A stretch of 64,000 nt of DNA from Saprospiraceae bacterium (GTDB lineage: Bacteria; Bacteroidota; Bacteroidia; Chitinophagales; Saprospiraceae): contig JAHDGJ010000002.1 in the NCBI GenBank assembly GCA_020627705.1, positions 116,120 through 180,119 of the forward strand, read 5' to 3'. Below the pieces are notes generated by a model. It saw only the letters and a program-made list of their open reading frames with translations. It did not search any database and was not told where the DNA came from. A program made the position numbers and the translations under genes. Below, in pieces: positions 34,503-43,320 of this stretch (within the stretch, counting starts at the first letter, position 1; each line of letters starts with the position of its first letter).

Positions 34503-35189
34503 ATGGAACAAAACATATTAGAATATAACTCATTGCGTGAAAATTTAATCATTCCTGAATACGGAAGAAACGTTCAGAAATTGGTTTTACATGCAAAGAC
34601 TATTGAGGACGATGCAGAAAGACAACTCTACATCGAAAGAATCGTGGAGCTCATTTATCAAATGAATCCTCAATCCAAAAATGTTTTGGAGTATCGCCAA
34701 AGAATATGGGCGCATATTTTTAGAATTGCCGATTTTGACCTAAAAGTTACTCCTCCAGAGGGTGTGGATATTAATGCAGAGACTGCCTTACAAAAACCGC
34801 AAAGGGTTAAGTATCCTGAAAACAACAGGACACAAAGACATTATGGTGCGAATGTTAAAAAGCTTTTAGCTAAAGCTGTAGCTATGGAAGATGGAGCTAA
34901 AAAGGATGCTTTTGTTACCTTGATAGCGTCATTTATGAAAATTGCATACAAAAATTGGAACAGAGAGCATTATGTTAACGACGAAGTCATCAAAAGCGAT
35001 ATTGGAGTAATGACAGATGGAGCAATCCAGTTAGGAGAAGACTTCGAGCTCATTACTATGCATTCAAGTGCCGCACGCAGAACCGGTCCCAAAAGATCAT
35101 CTTCTAGAGGTAGAAATCAACATGGAAGTAGATCGAAAGGTGGCCAAATGCGTAGACGTTCAAACAACAACGGAAAAAGAAGAAGATAG
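34503..35189 (+). CDS. DUF4290 family protein
   Basis: 228-residue cytoplasmic protein. The helical domain (YNSLRENLIIPEYGRNVQKL, LYIERIVELIYQMNPQSKNV, YRQRIWAHIFRIADFDLKV, AKKDAFVTLIASFMKIAYKN) matches DUF4290. The last 40 residues are a basic, low-complexity tail (RRTGPKRSSSRGRNQHGSRS), suggesting RNA or nucleic-acid binding. Placement between glmS and murA is conserved in the phylum. Function unknown. The hairpin at 35216-35242 ends or attenuates transcription before murA. Confidence 0.87.
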   Translation: MEQNILEYNSLRENLIIPEYGRNVQKLVLHAKTIEDDAERQLYIERIVELIYQMNPQSKNVLEYRQRIWAHIFRIADFDLKVTPPEGVDINAETALQKPQRVKYPENNRTQRHYGANVKKLLAKAVAMEDGAKKDAFVTLIASFMKIAYKNWNREHYVNDEVIKSDIGVMTDGAIQLGEDFELITMHSSAARRTGPKRSSSRGRNQHGSRSKGGQMRRRSNNNGKRRR

Positions 35190-35215
35190 TTTTATACCAG
35201 CATATAACCTTGATG

Positions 35216-35242
35216 AAAGACCTGCTTTTGGCAGGTCTTTTT
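35216..35242 (+). terminator. Terminator between DUF4290 and murA
   Basis: AAAGACCTGC (35216-35225) and GCAGGTCTTT (35231-35240) form a 10-base stem with a 5-base loop, followed by T residues. murA begins 11 bases later, so murA either reads through or depends on attenuation. Confidence 0.88.
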
Positions 35243-35253
35243 AATTTTACGTT

Positions 35254-36564
35254 ATGAGTGAATATTTTCGAGTCCATGGAAATGCTACTTTAAAGGGAGA
35301 ATTAACTCCTCAAGGTGCAAAAAACGAATCCTTACAAATAGTTTCGGCAGTACTTCTGACGAAGGAAAAAATGATAATTGACAACCTTCCTGACATTGTG
35401 GATGTAAGGAAATTGATCAACTTGCTTAAAGGCCTTGGTGTGAAAGTAGATAAACATAGCCCACACAAATATACTTTTCAAGCAGATGATATTGACTTAG
35501 ATTACTTTTCTTCTAAGCAATATTTGGAGGATGCTAAAAAAATTAGGGGATCTGTCATGTTGATCGGTCCTTTGCTTTCTAGATTTGGTAAGGCCTTTTT
35601 ACCAAAACCAGGAGGTGATAAGATTGGACGACGAAGATTGGATACCCATCTCAATGGACTTAAACTTCTCGGTTCTGATTTTCAATATAATGAAGAAAAG
35701 GATCAGTTTTATCTGGGTACAGAGGGATTAAAAGGCTGTTATATCCATATGGATGAGATTTCTGTAACAGGAACAGCAAACGTTGTAATGGCCGCAGTTA
35801 TGGCAGAAGGCCAAACTACCATATATAATGCAGCTTGCGAACCGTACTTGCAACAGTTGTGTTCGATGTTGGTATCGATGGGAGCAAAGATTTCGGGTAT
35901 TGGGTCCAATTTGTTGCGAATTGAAGGGGTCTCATCATTAAGTGGCACGGAGCACAGAATTCTGCCTGATATGATTGAGATTGGAAGTTTTATAGGATTG
36001 GCTGCCATGACACAATCTGAGATTAGGATTAAAGATGTTCAACTATCAAAACTTGGAAATATTCCGGCCACTTTCCAAAAGCTTGGAATACAAATGAGTT
36101 TTGAAGGTGACGATATTTTTATTCCTCAACAAGATTTATATGAGATTCAAACATTTATTGATGGATCTATCTTGACGGTATATGATGCTCCTTGGCCTGG
36201 ATTTACGCCAGATTTATTGAGTATTCTTTTGGTCGTTGCCACGCAAGCTAAAGGGAGTGTCCTAATCCATCAGAAGATGTTTGAAAGCAGGTTGTTCTTT
36301 GTGGATAAACTAATTGACATGGGAGCTCAAATAATTTTATGTGATCCTCACCGAGCAACAGTTATAGGATTGGCTCGACAATCACCATTGCGAGGCATTA
36401 CCATGAGCTCTCCAGACATCAGGGCAGGGGTTTCTTTATTGATTGCTGCGTTATCCGCCAAAGGCGAGAGCATTATTCATAATATTAATCAGATTGATCG
36501 AGGCTATCAGAATATTGATACTAGACTCAATGCTATTGGAGCAAATATTGAACGGATGTCCTAA
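35254..36564 (+). CDS. murA: UDP-N-acetylglucosamine 1-carboxyvinyltransferase
   Basis: 436-residue first committed enzyme of peptidoglycan synthesis, adding enolpyruvate from PEP to UDP-GlcNAc. Family parts: GELTPQGAKNESLQIVSAVL, LPDIVDVRKLINLLKGLGV, IRGSVMLIGPLLSRFGKAFL, and the active-site loop KPGGDKIGRRRLDTHL. In that loop the usual catalytic Cys is Asp122 (codon 35617-35619), a known natural variation that leaves the enzyme active but insensitive to fosfomycin. The C-terminal part (YDAPWPGFTPDLLSILLVVA, SRLFFVDKLIDMGAQI) is normal. It is convergent with the polyprenyl synthase gene. Confidence 0.97.
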   Translation: MSEYFRVHGNATLKGELTPQGAKNESLQIVSAVLLTKEKMIIDNLPDIVDVRKLINLLKGLGVKVDKHSPHKYTFQADDIDLDYFSSKQYLEDAKKIRGSVMLIGPLLSRFGKAFLPKPGGDKIGRRRLDTHLNGLKLLGSDFQYNEEKDQFYLGTEGLKGCYIHMDEISVTGTANVVMAAVMAEGQTTIYNAACEPYLQQLCSMLVSMGAKISGIGSNLLRIEGVSSLSGTEHRILPDMIEIGSFIGLAAMTQSEIRIKDVQLSKLGNIPATFQKLGIQMSFEGDDIFIPQQDLYEIQTFIDGSILTVYDAPWPGFTPDLLSILLVVATQAKGSVLIHQKMFESRLFFVDKLIDMGAQIILCDPHRATVIGLARQSPLRGITMSSPDIRAGVSLLIAALSAKGESIIHNINQIDRGYQNIDTRLNAIGANIERMS

Positions 36565-36571
36565 AACAGCT

Positions 36572-37546
36572 TTACTTTTTTCTATTCGTTACAAATTCGA
36601 CAAGTTCTTCTAAGGCGCTTCTTGATGGTGAAGAGGGGATTTGATGAAGCACATCCATGGCCTCTTTTTTATAGGCCTCCATTTTACCTTTAGAATATTC
36701 AATCCCTCCTTTGTCTTTAACATACTGAATTATTTCTTTCACCACTTTGTCATTTTTACTTCTCCGTTTGATGTTGAATATTATTTTCTTTTTCTCTACC
36801 CAAGAACTTTGTTCTAGGGCATAGATTAGGGGAAGGGTCATTTTTTTCTCCTTAATGTCTATGCCTTTGGGTTTGCCTATGTTGTCGTCTCCGTAGTCAA
36901 AAAGGTCATCTTTAATTTGAAATGCGATTCCAATTTTTTCACCGAAAAGTCTAAACTTTTCAATCAACTCTTCATCAGCGCTTGTGGATGCTGCCCCAGA
37001 ACTACATGCAGCTGCAATAAGGGATGCAGTTTTTTGCTTTATAATTTCGAAATAAATATCTTCTTTGATATCTAACTTTCGAGCCTTTTCTATTTGTAAA
37101 AGTTCTCCTTCACTCATTGCCTGTACTGCCTGATTAATAATGTGAAGAGAAGTATACTCCTTTTTTTCCAGTGCCATATTGAGCCCACGAGACAAAAGAT
37201 AATCACCAACCAATACCGCAATTTTAGTTTTCCAAAGCGCATAGATAGAAAAGAATCCTCGTCGCTTTTCAGCTTCGTCAACCACATCGTCATGAACCAA
37301 TGTAGCAGTATGAATTATTTCAACCAATGAAGCTGCTATATAAGAGGATTCTGTCATATCACCACTGGCCTTTGCTGCGAGGAGGGTAAACATCGGGCGC
37401 ATTTGTTTGCCTTTTGTTTGGACTATATAGTAAGTGATTTTATCAAGAAGAGCTACGTTGGATTTCATGGCATTTTTAAAATGCTCATCAAATTTTTTCA
37501 ATTCTTCTCTAATCGGTTCTTTGATTTGTTCCAGTTTGGAATTCAT
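36572..37546 (-). CDS. Trans-isoprenyl diphosphate synthase
   Basis: 324-residue long-chain prenyltransferase making the side chain of menaquinone from farnesyl diphosphate and IPP. First Asp-rich motif LVHDDVVDEAEKRRG (DDxxD) near residue 85, second FQIKDDLFDYGDD near 210, plus KGKQMRPMFTLLAAKA and GEKIGIAFQ. Typical of octaprenyl/heptaprenyl synthases; chain length is not readable by eye. It lies seven bases from murA's end in convergent orientation. Starts with ATG at 37546. Confidence 0.92.
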   Translation of the reverse strand: MNSKLEQIKEPIREELKKFDEHFKNAMKSNVALLDKITYYIVQTKGKQMRPMFTLLAAKASGDMTESSYIAASLVEIIHTATLVHDDVVDEAEKRRGFFSIYALWKTKIAVLVGDYLLSRGLNMALEKKEYTSLHIINQAVQAMSEGELLQIEKARKLDIKEDIYFEIIKQKTASLIAAACSSGAASTSADEELIEKFRLFGEKIGIAFQIKDDLFDYGDDNIGKPKGIDIKEKKMTLPLIYALEQSSWVEKKKIIFNIKRRSKNDKVVKEIIQYVKDKGGIEYSKGKMEAYKKEAMDVLHQIPSSPSRSALEELVEFVTNRKK

Positions 37547-37661
37547 TCCTTATTCTTCGTCGCTAATTAAACAACAAGATACTTTGAAAGTTGATATTCT
37601 AAAGGATTCCTAGTAAAGGTCAAGCTCTTATGCCTATTTTTGCGTCACACACTTCAGTCTT

Positions 37662-38633
37662 GTGATTGCTTTTTTTAAAAAGAATTTACTTTTCACCACT
37701 TTGATGCTATTGCCCTACGCATTGGTCCTAAGAATTAGTTCTTTTTTGTACGAATCCAAACTTCCCGATTATGTAGGAGGTGTTTTTTTTGAATTTATAG
37801 AATCTTTTATTTCTAGTAGTTTTTGGTCTAAGTGCATTGCCTTGCTTTTACTTTTTGTGGAGGCGTGGATATTAAATATCATAACCAATAGAAACAGATT
37901 GTCGAGATTGCAAAATTCGCTGCCTGGGATGCTATTTGTTCTTTTGGCTTCGGCTTCTCCTCATTTTCATTATTTTAATCCTGTGTTCTTGTCTACACTT
38001 TTTGTGTTGTTGGGTATCAAAGAGCTTTACAAAATTTATAAGAAACCTCTTTCGGCATTATTTATTTTTAATGCTGGATTTTTGTTTGCCCTCGCAGTAC
38101 TCTGTTATTCGCCATGGATAGTATTAGTCATTTATGGATTGCTCGGCATTTTGATTTTAAATGCCATTGACTTCAAACGAATTCTTCAATTCTTAATTGG
38201 TTTTTTTCTTCCTTTTTATTTGACCTATACCGTTTGCCTAAATGTAGGTCAGTCTGATCTTTTTTTCGAATTATTGCCAAAGTGGAGTTTAAACATACCT
38301 CAAGGATTTACCCTAGAGGATTACATATACCTGGGAACCACGCTCTTCTTTTTGCTTGTTGTTGTTTTTTCTTACAATCTCTATATGATTAAAAAAAGCA
38401 TTCAAGCACAGCAGAAGATAGATATGTTTTTTTGGTTGATGATTCTTTGCTTTATTGGAATGTTTTCAGTTGGTGATTATTGGTATTATCAGATTTCTAT
38501 TCTTGCACTGCCCATTGGCTTTTTGTTGCATATGAATCTATTGAAGTACAAAACCAATTTCATTCCCGGATTGATTCATTTTGTCCTGCTCACCACAATT
38601 CTTGGATATCAATTTTCAGTACATTTGCTCTAA
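37662..38633 (+). CDS. DUF6427-like multi-helix membrane protein
   Basis: 323-residue inner-membrane protein with about nine hydrophobic segments (FFKKNLLFTTLMLLPYALVL, SKCIALLLLFVEAWILNIIT, PGMLFVLLASASPHFHYF, ALFIFNAGFLFALAVLCYSP, WIVLVIYGLLGILILNAI and others). The start is GTG at 37662, because no ATG is in frame; a TATTTTTG -7 element lies at 37635-37642. DUF6427 proteins precede purQ in several Bacteroidota, and purQ follows here after 38 bases. No catalytic motif visible; function unknown. Confidence 0.78.
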   Translation: MIAFFKKNLLFTTLMLLPYALVLRISSFLYESKLPDYVGGVFFEFIESFISSSFWSKCIALLLLFVEAWILNIITNRNRLSRLQNSLPGMLFVLLASASPHFHYFNPVFLSTLFVLLGIKELYKIYKKPLSALFIFNAGFLFALAVLCYSPWIVLVIYGLLGILILNAIDFKRILQFLIGFFLPFYLTYTVCLNVGQSDLFFELLPKWSLNIPQGFTLEDYIYLGTTLFFLLVVVFSYNLYMIKKSIQAQQKIDMFFWLMILCFIGMFSVGDYWYYQISILALPIGFLLHMNLLKYKTNFIPGLIHFVLLTTILGYQFSVHLL

Positions 38634-38671
38634 ATATTTCCTAATTCCCGAAAGGGGTCTGAACAAAGTAC

Positions 38672-39385
38672 ATGAAATTTGGAGTCGTAGTTTTTCCTGG
38701 ATCTAATTGTGATGATGACATGATGCATGTCTTGTCTGAGGTAATGGGTCAGGATGCCGTAAAAATTTGGCATAAAGAAGAATCTCTTTCTTCTTATGGC
38801 GAATTGGATGGAATCTTTTTACCTGGTGGTTTTTCTTATGGCGATTACCTAAGATCTGGAGCAGTGGCAAGGTTTTCAAACATAATGAAAGAAGTCATAG
38901 AATATGCAAACAATGGTGGATTGGTTTGGGGAATTTGTAATGGTTTTCAAGTCTTATGTGAAGCCAGATTATTGCCGGGAGCCTTGTTGAGAAACCAAAG
39001 CCAAAAATTTATCTGTAAAAACATCTACCTCAAGGCATGTACTAATAATAGTGTGATTACTGAGACTGTGGATATTTCCAAAGCCATCAAAATTCCAATT
39101 GCACATGCAGAAGGAAGATATTATGCCGATGAATCTGTGATTGAGGAGCTTTTTCAAAACGATCAAGTTCTTTTTCAATATTGTGATGCTCAAGGAAATG
39201 TAAGCGACGAGGCCAACATCAATGGCTCTGTGAGAAACATTGCGGGCATATGTAATAGAAATAGAAATGTATTCGGAATGATGCCGCATCCTGAAAGAGC
39301 TTCAGAATCAATACTTGGGAATACTGATGGAAGAGCACTTTTTGAATCTATGTTAAACTCCGTTAATAAAGTGTCAATAAGTTAG
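38672..39385 (+). CDS. purQ: Phosphoribosylformylglycinamidine synthase subunit I (glutaminase)
   Basis: 237-residue glutamine amidotransferase subunit that feeds ammonia to PurL in purine synthesis (FGAR to FGAM). It starts MKFGVVVFPGSNCDDDMMHV, with LPGGFSYGDYLRSGAVARFS, nucleophile Cys89 in GICNGFQVLCEARLLPGALL, and the His/Glu pair in GMMPHPERASES. The split PurQ/PurL arrangement normally also includes PurS; neither is in this window. Confidence 0.97.
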   Translation: MKFGVVVFPGSNCDDDMMHVLSEVMGQDAVKIWHKEESLSSYGELDGIFLPGGFSYGDYLRSGAVARFSNIMKEVIEYANNGGLVWGICNGFQVLCEARLLPGALLRNQSQKFICKNIYLKACTNNSVITETVDISKAIKIPIAHAEGRYYADESVIEELFQNDQVLFQYCDAQGNVSDEANINGSVRNIAGICNRNRNVFGMMPHPERASESILGNTDGRALFESMLNSVNKVSIS

Positions 39386-39474
39386 TCTAGCGGTTAATGT
39401 TTTATTAAGACTAATGCCTTGCCGAAACCACAAGCATATATGGCGTTAATTTTGAGAATCAATAAAAGAATACC

Positions 39475-39909
39475 ATGAAGCATTCATTTTTTGTTTTACT
39501 CTTGTCATTTTTCACTTTGGGCATGAGCGCGCAATCTTCGACTCCTGTAAAGTGGGATTTCGAATTGGTGCAAAGCGACAACGAACTGGCAGTTAAAGCC
39601 ACAGCTTCGATCGATGAAAATTGGGTTGTTTATTCAAATTATACTGAAGAAGGTGGACCTATTCCAACATCAATTGATATAGAAAATGCAGAATTGATTG
39701 GAAAAGTGAGTGAAGAGGGAGAATTGATCTCTGAAATGAGCAAAATGTTTTTTATCAATGTTTCTAAATTTAAAAACGAGTATTCGTTGGTCCAAAAAAT
39801 AAAAATTGAAGAAGGGCAAAAGGAAGTAAATGGTTACATCCGATTTATGACTTGTGATGGTCAAAGATGCCTTCCTCCAAAAAATATAAACTTTTCACTT
39901 CCTATTTAG
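39475..39909 (+). CDS. Secreted DsbD-alpha-like domain protein
   Basis: 144 residues: signal peptide (MKHSFFVLLLSFFTLGMSAQ) and one immunoglobulin-like domain of the kind found at the N-terminus of DsbD. It contains PVKWDFELVQSDNELAVKAT, SIDENWVVYSNYTEEGGPIP and a Cys pair in RFMTCDGQRCLPP (CxxxxC), the redox pair that receives electrons from the membrane domain. The following gene carries two more copies of the same domain, with 12 bases between them. It is likely a soluble periplasmic partner in the same thiol relay. Confidence 0.87.
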   Translation: MKHSFFVLLLSFFTLGMSAQSSTPVKWDFELVQSDNELAVKATASIDENWVVYSNYTEEGGPIPTSIDIENAELIGKVSEEGELISEMSKMFFINVSKFKNEYSLVQKIKIEEGQKEVNGYIRFMTCDGQRCLPPKNINFSLPI

Positions 39910-39921
39910 ATTTCCTATACT

Positions 39922-42561
39922 ATGCTGATCCAAATTTTTAGAAATCGAATATTATTTATTCTTGCACTTTTGCTATCAAGTATTGTTGTACTTAATGGTC
40001 AAGTATTAAATCCAGTTAAGTGGACCTTCGAATCTTTCGATCTCGGTAATGACGAATACGAATTAGTCTATAAGGCGTCCATGGAAAAAGATTGGACTGT
40101 TTATTCACAATTCACTTCGGATGATGGGCCAGTGCCTACCTATATTGAATATGAAAATTTAAACGGTGCTACTCTAGTTGGTAAGTCAACAGAAGAGGGC
40201 AATAGAAAAGAAGGTATTGACAAGTTGTTTGAAGTGAACGTCATCAAGTTTTTAGATGATAAGCCTTTCGTAATTAGACAAAAAATTAAACAAGCCGATC
40301 CTTCGAAAAAAGTACAAGGATATCTTTCGTTTATGGCATGTGATAAAACGAAATGTTTGCCCCCTAAGGATATTGATTTTGAATTTGATTTAAGTGTTTC
40401 GGGTGCTCAAAGCATGCAAAGCGCTCCTACATCAAACGGTAGTTTGGAAATCGGATCTGTCAGTGGTATCGCTCAAAACGATGAGAAGGAAATGGCCAAC
40501 ACTGACATTGGAAACATCAGTTTTGATTCCAAAAGTGCTTCGTCCAAAAAAATGAAAAGTCCAGTAAAATGGTTTTTCAGTGTTGAGGATGCTGGAAATG
40601 AGCATGTAAACCTAATATACAGGGCAGAAATTGATGATGCGTGGAATGTTTATTCACAATTCACTTCGGATGATGGACCTGTTCCAACATATATAGAATA
40701 TGAAGAATTAAATGGAAATGCTCTTGTTGGGGAATCCATCGAAAAAGGGCACAAGAAAGAAGGACCAGACCCACTTTTTGACAATGTAAATGTGATCAAG
40801 TTTTTAGGGGATGAAGATTTTATTATTACACAAAAAGTAAAAAAAGGGGAGGGGCTTATTAAAGGGTATTTGACTTACATGACTTGCGATGCTTCTCATT
40901 GCAAAATGCCGACGGATGTAAATTTTCAGTTTGATCCAAATAAGATGACAGCTAGAGAGCGAACGAATGAAGAAAGTCTTGAGGGTATGGATATGACTCA
41001 AAATGTTTCTGATGCGTCATCATTTACCGGTATGGGTATGAATCTTCAAGGGAACGTATTAGACCAAGCGATACCTACCATTCAAACCAGTTATAAAGAA
41101 CCCTTAGCAAATTGTGGGACTCAAATTCGTTCGGCGGACGGTTCTTATTGGTCCATTTTCTTAGGAGGTTTTATTGGAGGCTTACTGGCGATTTTACTTC
41201 CTTGTATTTTTCCAATGATACCTATAACAGTTAGCTTTTTTACAAAAGATACCAAGAGCAAAGGTTGGGTTAATGGACTTGTTTATGCTTTGAGTATCAT
41301 TGCCATTTTTGTTTCTATTGGTTTGGCTGTTACTGCAGCACTGGGACCTGAAGCATTAAATCAATTAAGTACAAATTGGATAGCCAATGTGGTTTTCTTT
41401 TTGATATTCATTGCGTTTGCCATTTCTTTTTTTGGATACTTTGAAATTACCTTGCCTAGCTCGTGGTCAACAAGAAGCGATCAAATGGCCGATAAAGGTG
41501 GGTACTTAGGCACTTTCTTTATGGCGGCTACATTGGCAATTGTGTCTTTTTCTTGTACTGGTCCAATAATTGGAACCGCATTGGTTCAAGTTGCTTCTTC
41601 AGGAAACTATATGGGACCTTTTATGATCATGCTCGGATTCTCTGTTGCACTGGCCATTCCGTTTGGATTATTTGCGGCTTTCCCAGCATGGTTAAATTCC
41701 CTTCCTAGATCTGGCTCTTGGATGAATTCTGTGAAAGTGGTCCTTGGATTTTTAGAGCTTGCTTTGGCACTAAAGTTTTTATCAGTGGCCGATATGACCA
41801 GCAATTGGGGAGTATTGAAGTATGAATTATTTATGGGATTATGGGTGATCATATTTGCAGCCATGACGGCATATTTATTTGGATACATTAAATTTCCTCA
41901 CGACAGTCCTTTAAAGAAATTGGGAACTACCCGAAAGGTATTTGCTTTCTTAAGTTTGGCCTGGACGTTATATATGGCTTCAGGATTTATGATTGATAAA
42001 GACATAAACAGTTATAGTATCCCAAAGGCGGTAAGTGGGATAACTCCTCCAGCATCGTATAATTTTTTCTTGACCCAAAACGAATTAGATCCTACAATTT
42101 TGGCTAAATATCCTTCGTATACCAAATGCGCCAATGATATAAATTGCTTTAAAGATTACTATGATGGCATTGCATATGCCAATGAGGTGAATAAGCCGGT
42201 GCTTCTTGACTTTACTGGTTATGGTTGTGTAAATTGTCGGAAGACTGAGGATTATATTTGGAAAGATCCAGGGGTGAAAAAAACTTTGAATGACGACTAT
42301 GTGCTGGTCTCTCTCTACGTTGATGATCGTAAAAAATTGAAAGATGTCTTGGTAGCCAAAATGAGTGGAACAAAGCTTAGAAATGTGGGCAACAAATGGG
42401 CGGATTTCCAAATTGTAAATTTTGAACAAAACTCGCAACCACTATATGTGCCAATGACTACGGATCAAAGAGTTATATCAGCTCCAAGAGGATATGAAGA
42501 AGGTGTAGAGAATTATCAAAAATTCTTGGATTGCGGATTGGCGGCATTTAAGGAATTATAA
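39922..42561 (+). CDS. dsbD: DsbD-type thiol:disulfide interchange protein with duplicated N-terminal domain
   Basis: 879-residue protein that carries electrons from cytoplasmic thioredoxin to periplasmic thiol proteins. Order: signal segment 1-26; first alpha-like domain about 27-160 (Cys pair in MACDKTKCLPP); linker with Ser/Asn; second alpha-like domain from about 213 to 340 (MTCDASHCKMP); eight-helix membrane domain about 405-690 with the redox cysteines in LLPCIFPMIP and FSCTGPIIG; and a thioredoxin-like domain with CVNC in GYGCVNCRKTEDYIW near residue 769. Normal DsbD has a single N-terminal domain. A 30-base stretch is identical in the two copies, so the duplication is fairly recent. 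Confidence 0.93.
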   Translation: MLIQIFRNRILFILALLLSSIVVLNGQVLNPVKWTFESFDLGNDEYELVYKASMEKDWTVYSQFTSDDGPVPTYIEYENLNGATLVGKSTEEGNRKEGIDKLFEVNVIKFLDDKPFVIRQKIKQADPSKKVQGYLSFMACDKTKCLPPKDIDFEFDLSVSGAQSMQSAPTSNGSLEIGSVSGIAQNDEKEMANTDIGNISFDSKSASSKKMKSPVKWFFSVEDAGNEHVNLIYRAEIDDAWNVYSQFTSDDGPVPTYIEYEELNGNALVGESIEKGHKKEGPDPLFDNVNVIKFLGDEDFIITQKVKKGEGLIKGYLTYMTCDASHCKMPTDVNFQFDPNKMTARERTNEESLEGMDMTQNVSDASSFTGMGMNLQGNVLDQAIPTIQTSYKEPLANCGTQIRSADGSYWSIFLGGFIGGLLAILLPCIFPMIPITVSFFTKDTKSKGWVNGLVYALSIIAIFVSIGLAVTAALGPEALNQLSTNWIANVVFFLIFIAFAISFFGYFEITLPSSWSTRSDQMADKGGYLGTFFMAATLAIVSFSCTGPIIGTALVQVASSGNYMGPFMIMLGFSVALAIPFGLFAAFPAWLNSLPRSGSWMNSVKVVLGFLELALALKFLSVADMTSNWGVLKYELFMGLWVIIFAAMTAYLFGYIKFPHDSPLKKLGTTRKVFAFLSLAWTLYMASGFMIDKDINSYSIPKAVSGITPPASYNFFLTQNELDPTILAKYPSYTKCANDINCFKDYYDGIAYANEVNKPVLLDFTGYGCVNCRKTEDYIWKDPGVKKTLNDDYVLVSLYVDDRKKLKDVLVAKMSGTKLRNVGNKWADFQIVNFEQNSQPLYVPMTTDQRVISAPRGYEEGVENYQKFLDCGLAAFKEL
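40098..40676 (+). repeat. Direct repeat within dsbD
   Basis: The 30 bases at 40098-40127 recur unchanged at 40647-40676, 549 bases (183 codons) apart and in frame. They encode YSQFTSDDG in both N-terminal domains; the flanking sequence has already diverged, including silent changes. Confidence 0.85.
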
Positions 42562-42585
42562 ACTTCCTAAGCTTCAAAAGAAAAT

Positions 42586-43320
42586 CTAAATATCACCCTC
42601 TAGAGCTTTTGCCTGATGAGGGGTGATGTTATTTTCTCGTTTGCAGAAATAGCCTTGCTTTATTTTTCGTTCAATGCTGTAAACTTTGTTATTGACAATT
42701 ACATAATGACTTGGTGCATTCCAGTAGTTATCTTTTTTTGGAATAAATTGGAAGGTAGAGGAAGTTGAAATGTTCAATTTAAATACTCCGAAATTTGGAC
42801 ATCCGTAGTAAATAGCATTTTTGTCTTTTCCCCCGCAAATATTTTCAAAAGGTTCGAATGTTTTGGGATCAGCATGATTGACAGGTAAGATCACATGGCC
42901 ATCAGAATTAACCCACCAGAATTTCACTTTGTTATTCGTTGAAAAAAATGTGTCGTCAAATTCAAAATAGGAATCATAATCAATGGCATAACTAACATCT
43001 TGAAAATATTCAACAGTGATATTTCTTTTAGAGCAGCTTCTATGTGCTTTTGACTTTTTATAAATTTTGTTTCCTTTTTTGAAAAACCCAAATTGTAGTT
43101 TTTGGAAGTTCTTGAAGTCATCCAATGGATCAATAAGTCGATGGTCTATCCTTACACTATCTATGGTTTTATTTCCCAACTGTTTAAACTCATCTAAATA
43201 TTTGCACTCGGTGCTCTTAGTATTTGAACTACTGGTATTAGGCTTAGTGCATTGCCATGCAACAAAAACTATCATAGTCAAGCTAAAGATTAATAGCGCA
43301 TTATTTAGATGCTGATTCAT
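42586..43320 (-). CDS. DKNYY-like lipoprotein
   Basis: 244 residues. The start MNQHLNNALLIFSLTMIVFV and Cys at 24 in AWQC form a lipoprotein signal. The mature part contains several lines of the DKNYY type (NGHVIL-like phrases: DSYFEFDDTFFSTNNKVKFW, KKDNYWNAPSHYVIVNNKVY) which are found in proteins that report whether values are displayed or computed; the biological role is unknown. Nine cysteines are present. It overlaps the DUF1835 gene ahead by four bases (ATGA), indicating coupling. Transcribed towards dsbD, convergent. Confidence 0.6.
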   Translation of the reverse strand: MNQHLNNALLIFSLTMIVFVAWQCTKPNTSSSNTKSTECKYLDEFKQLGNKTIDSVRIDHRLIDPLDDFKNFQKLQFGFFKKGNKIYKKSKAHRSCSKRNITVEYFQDVSYAIDYDSYFEFDDTFFSTNNKVKFWWVNSDGHVILPVNHADPKTFEPFENICGGKDKNAIYYGCPNFGVFKLNISTSSTFQFIPKKDNYWNAPSHYVIVNNKVYSIERKIKQGYFCKRENNITPHQAKALEGDI

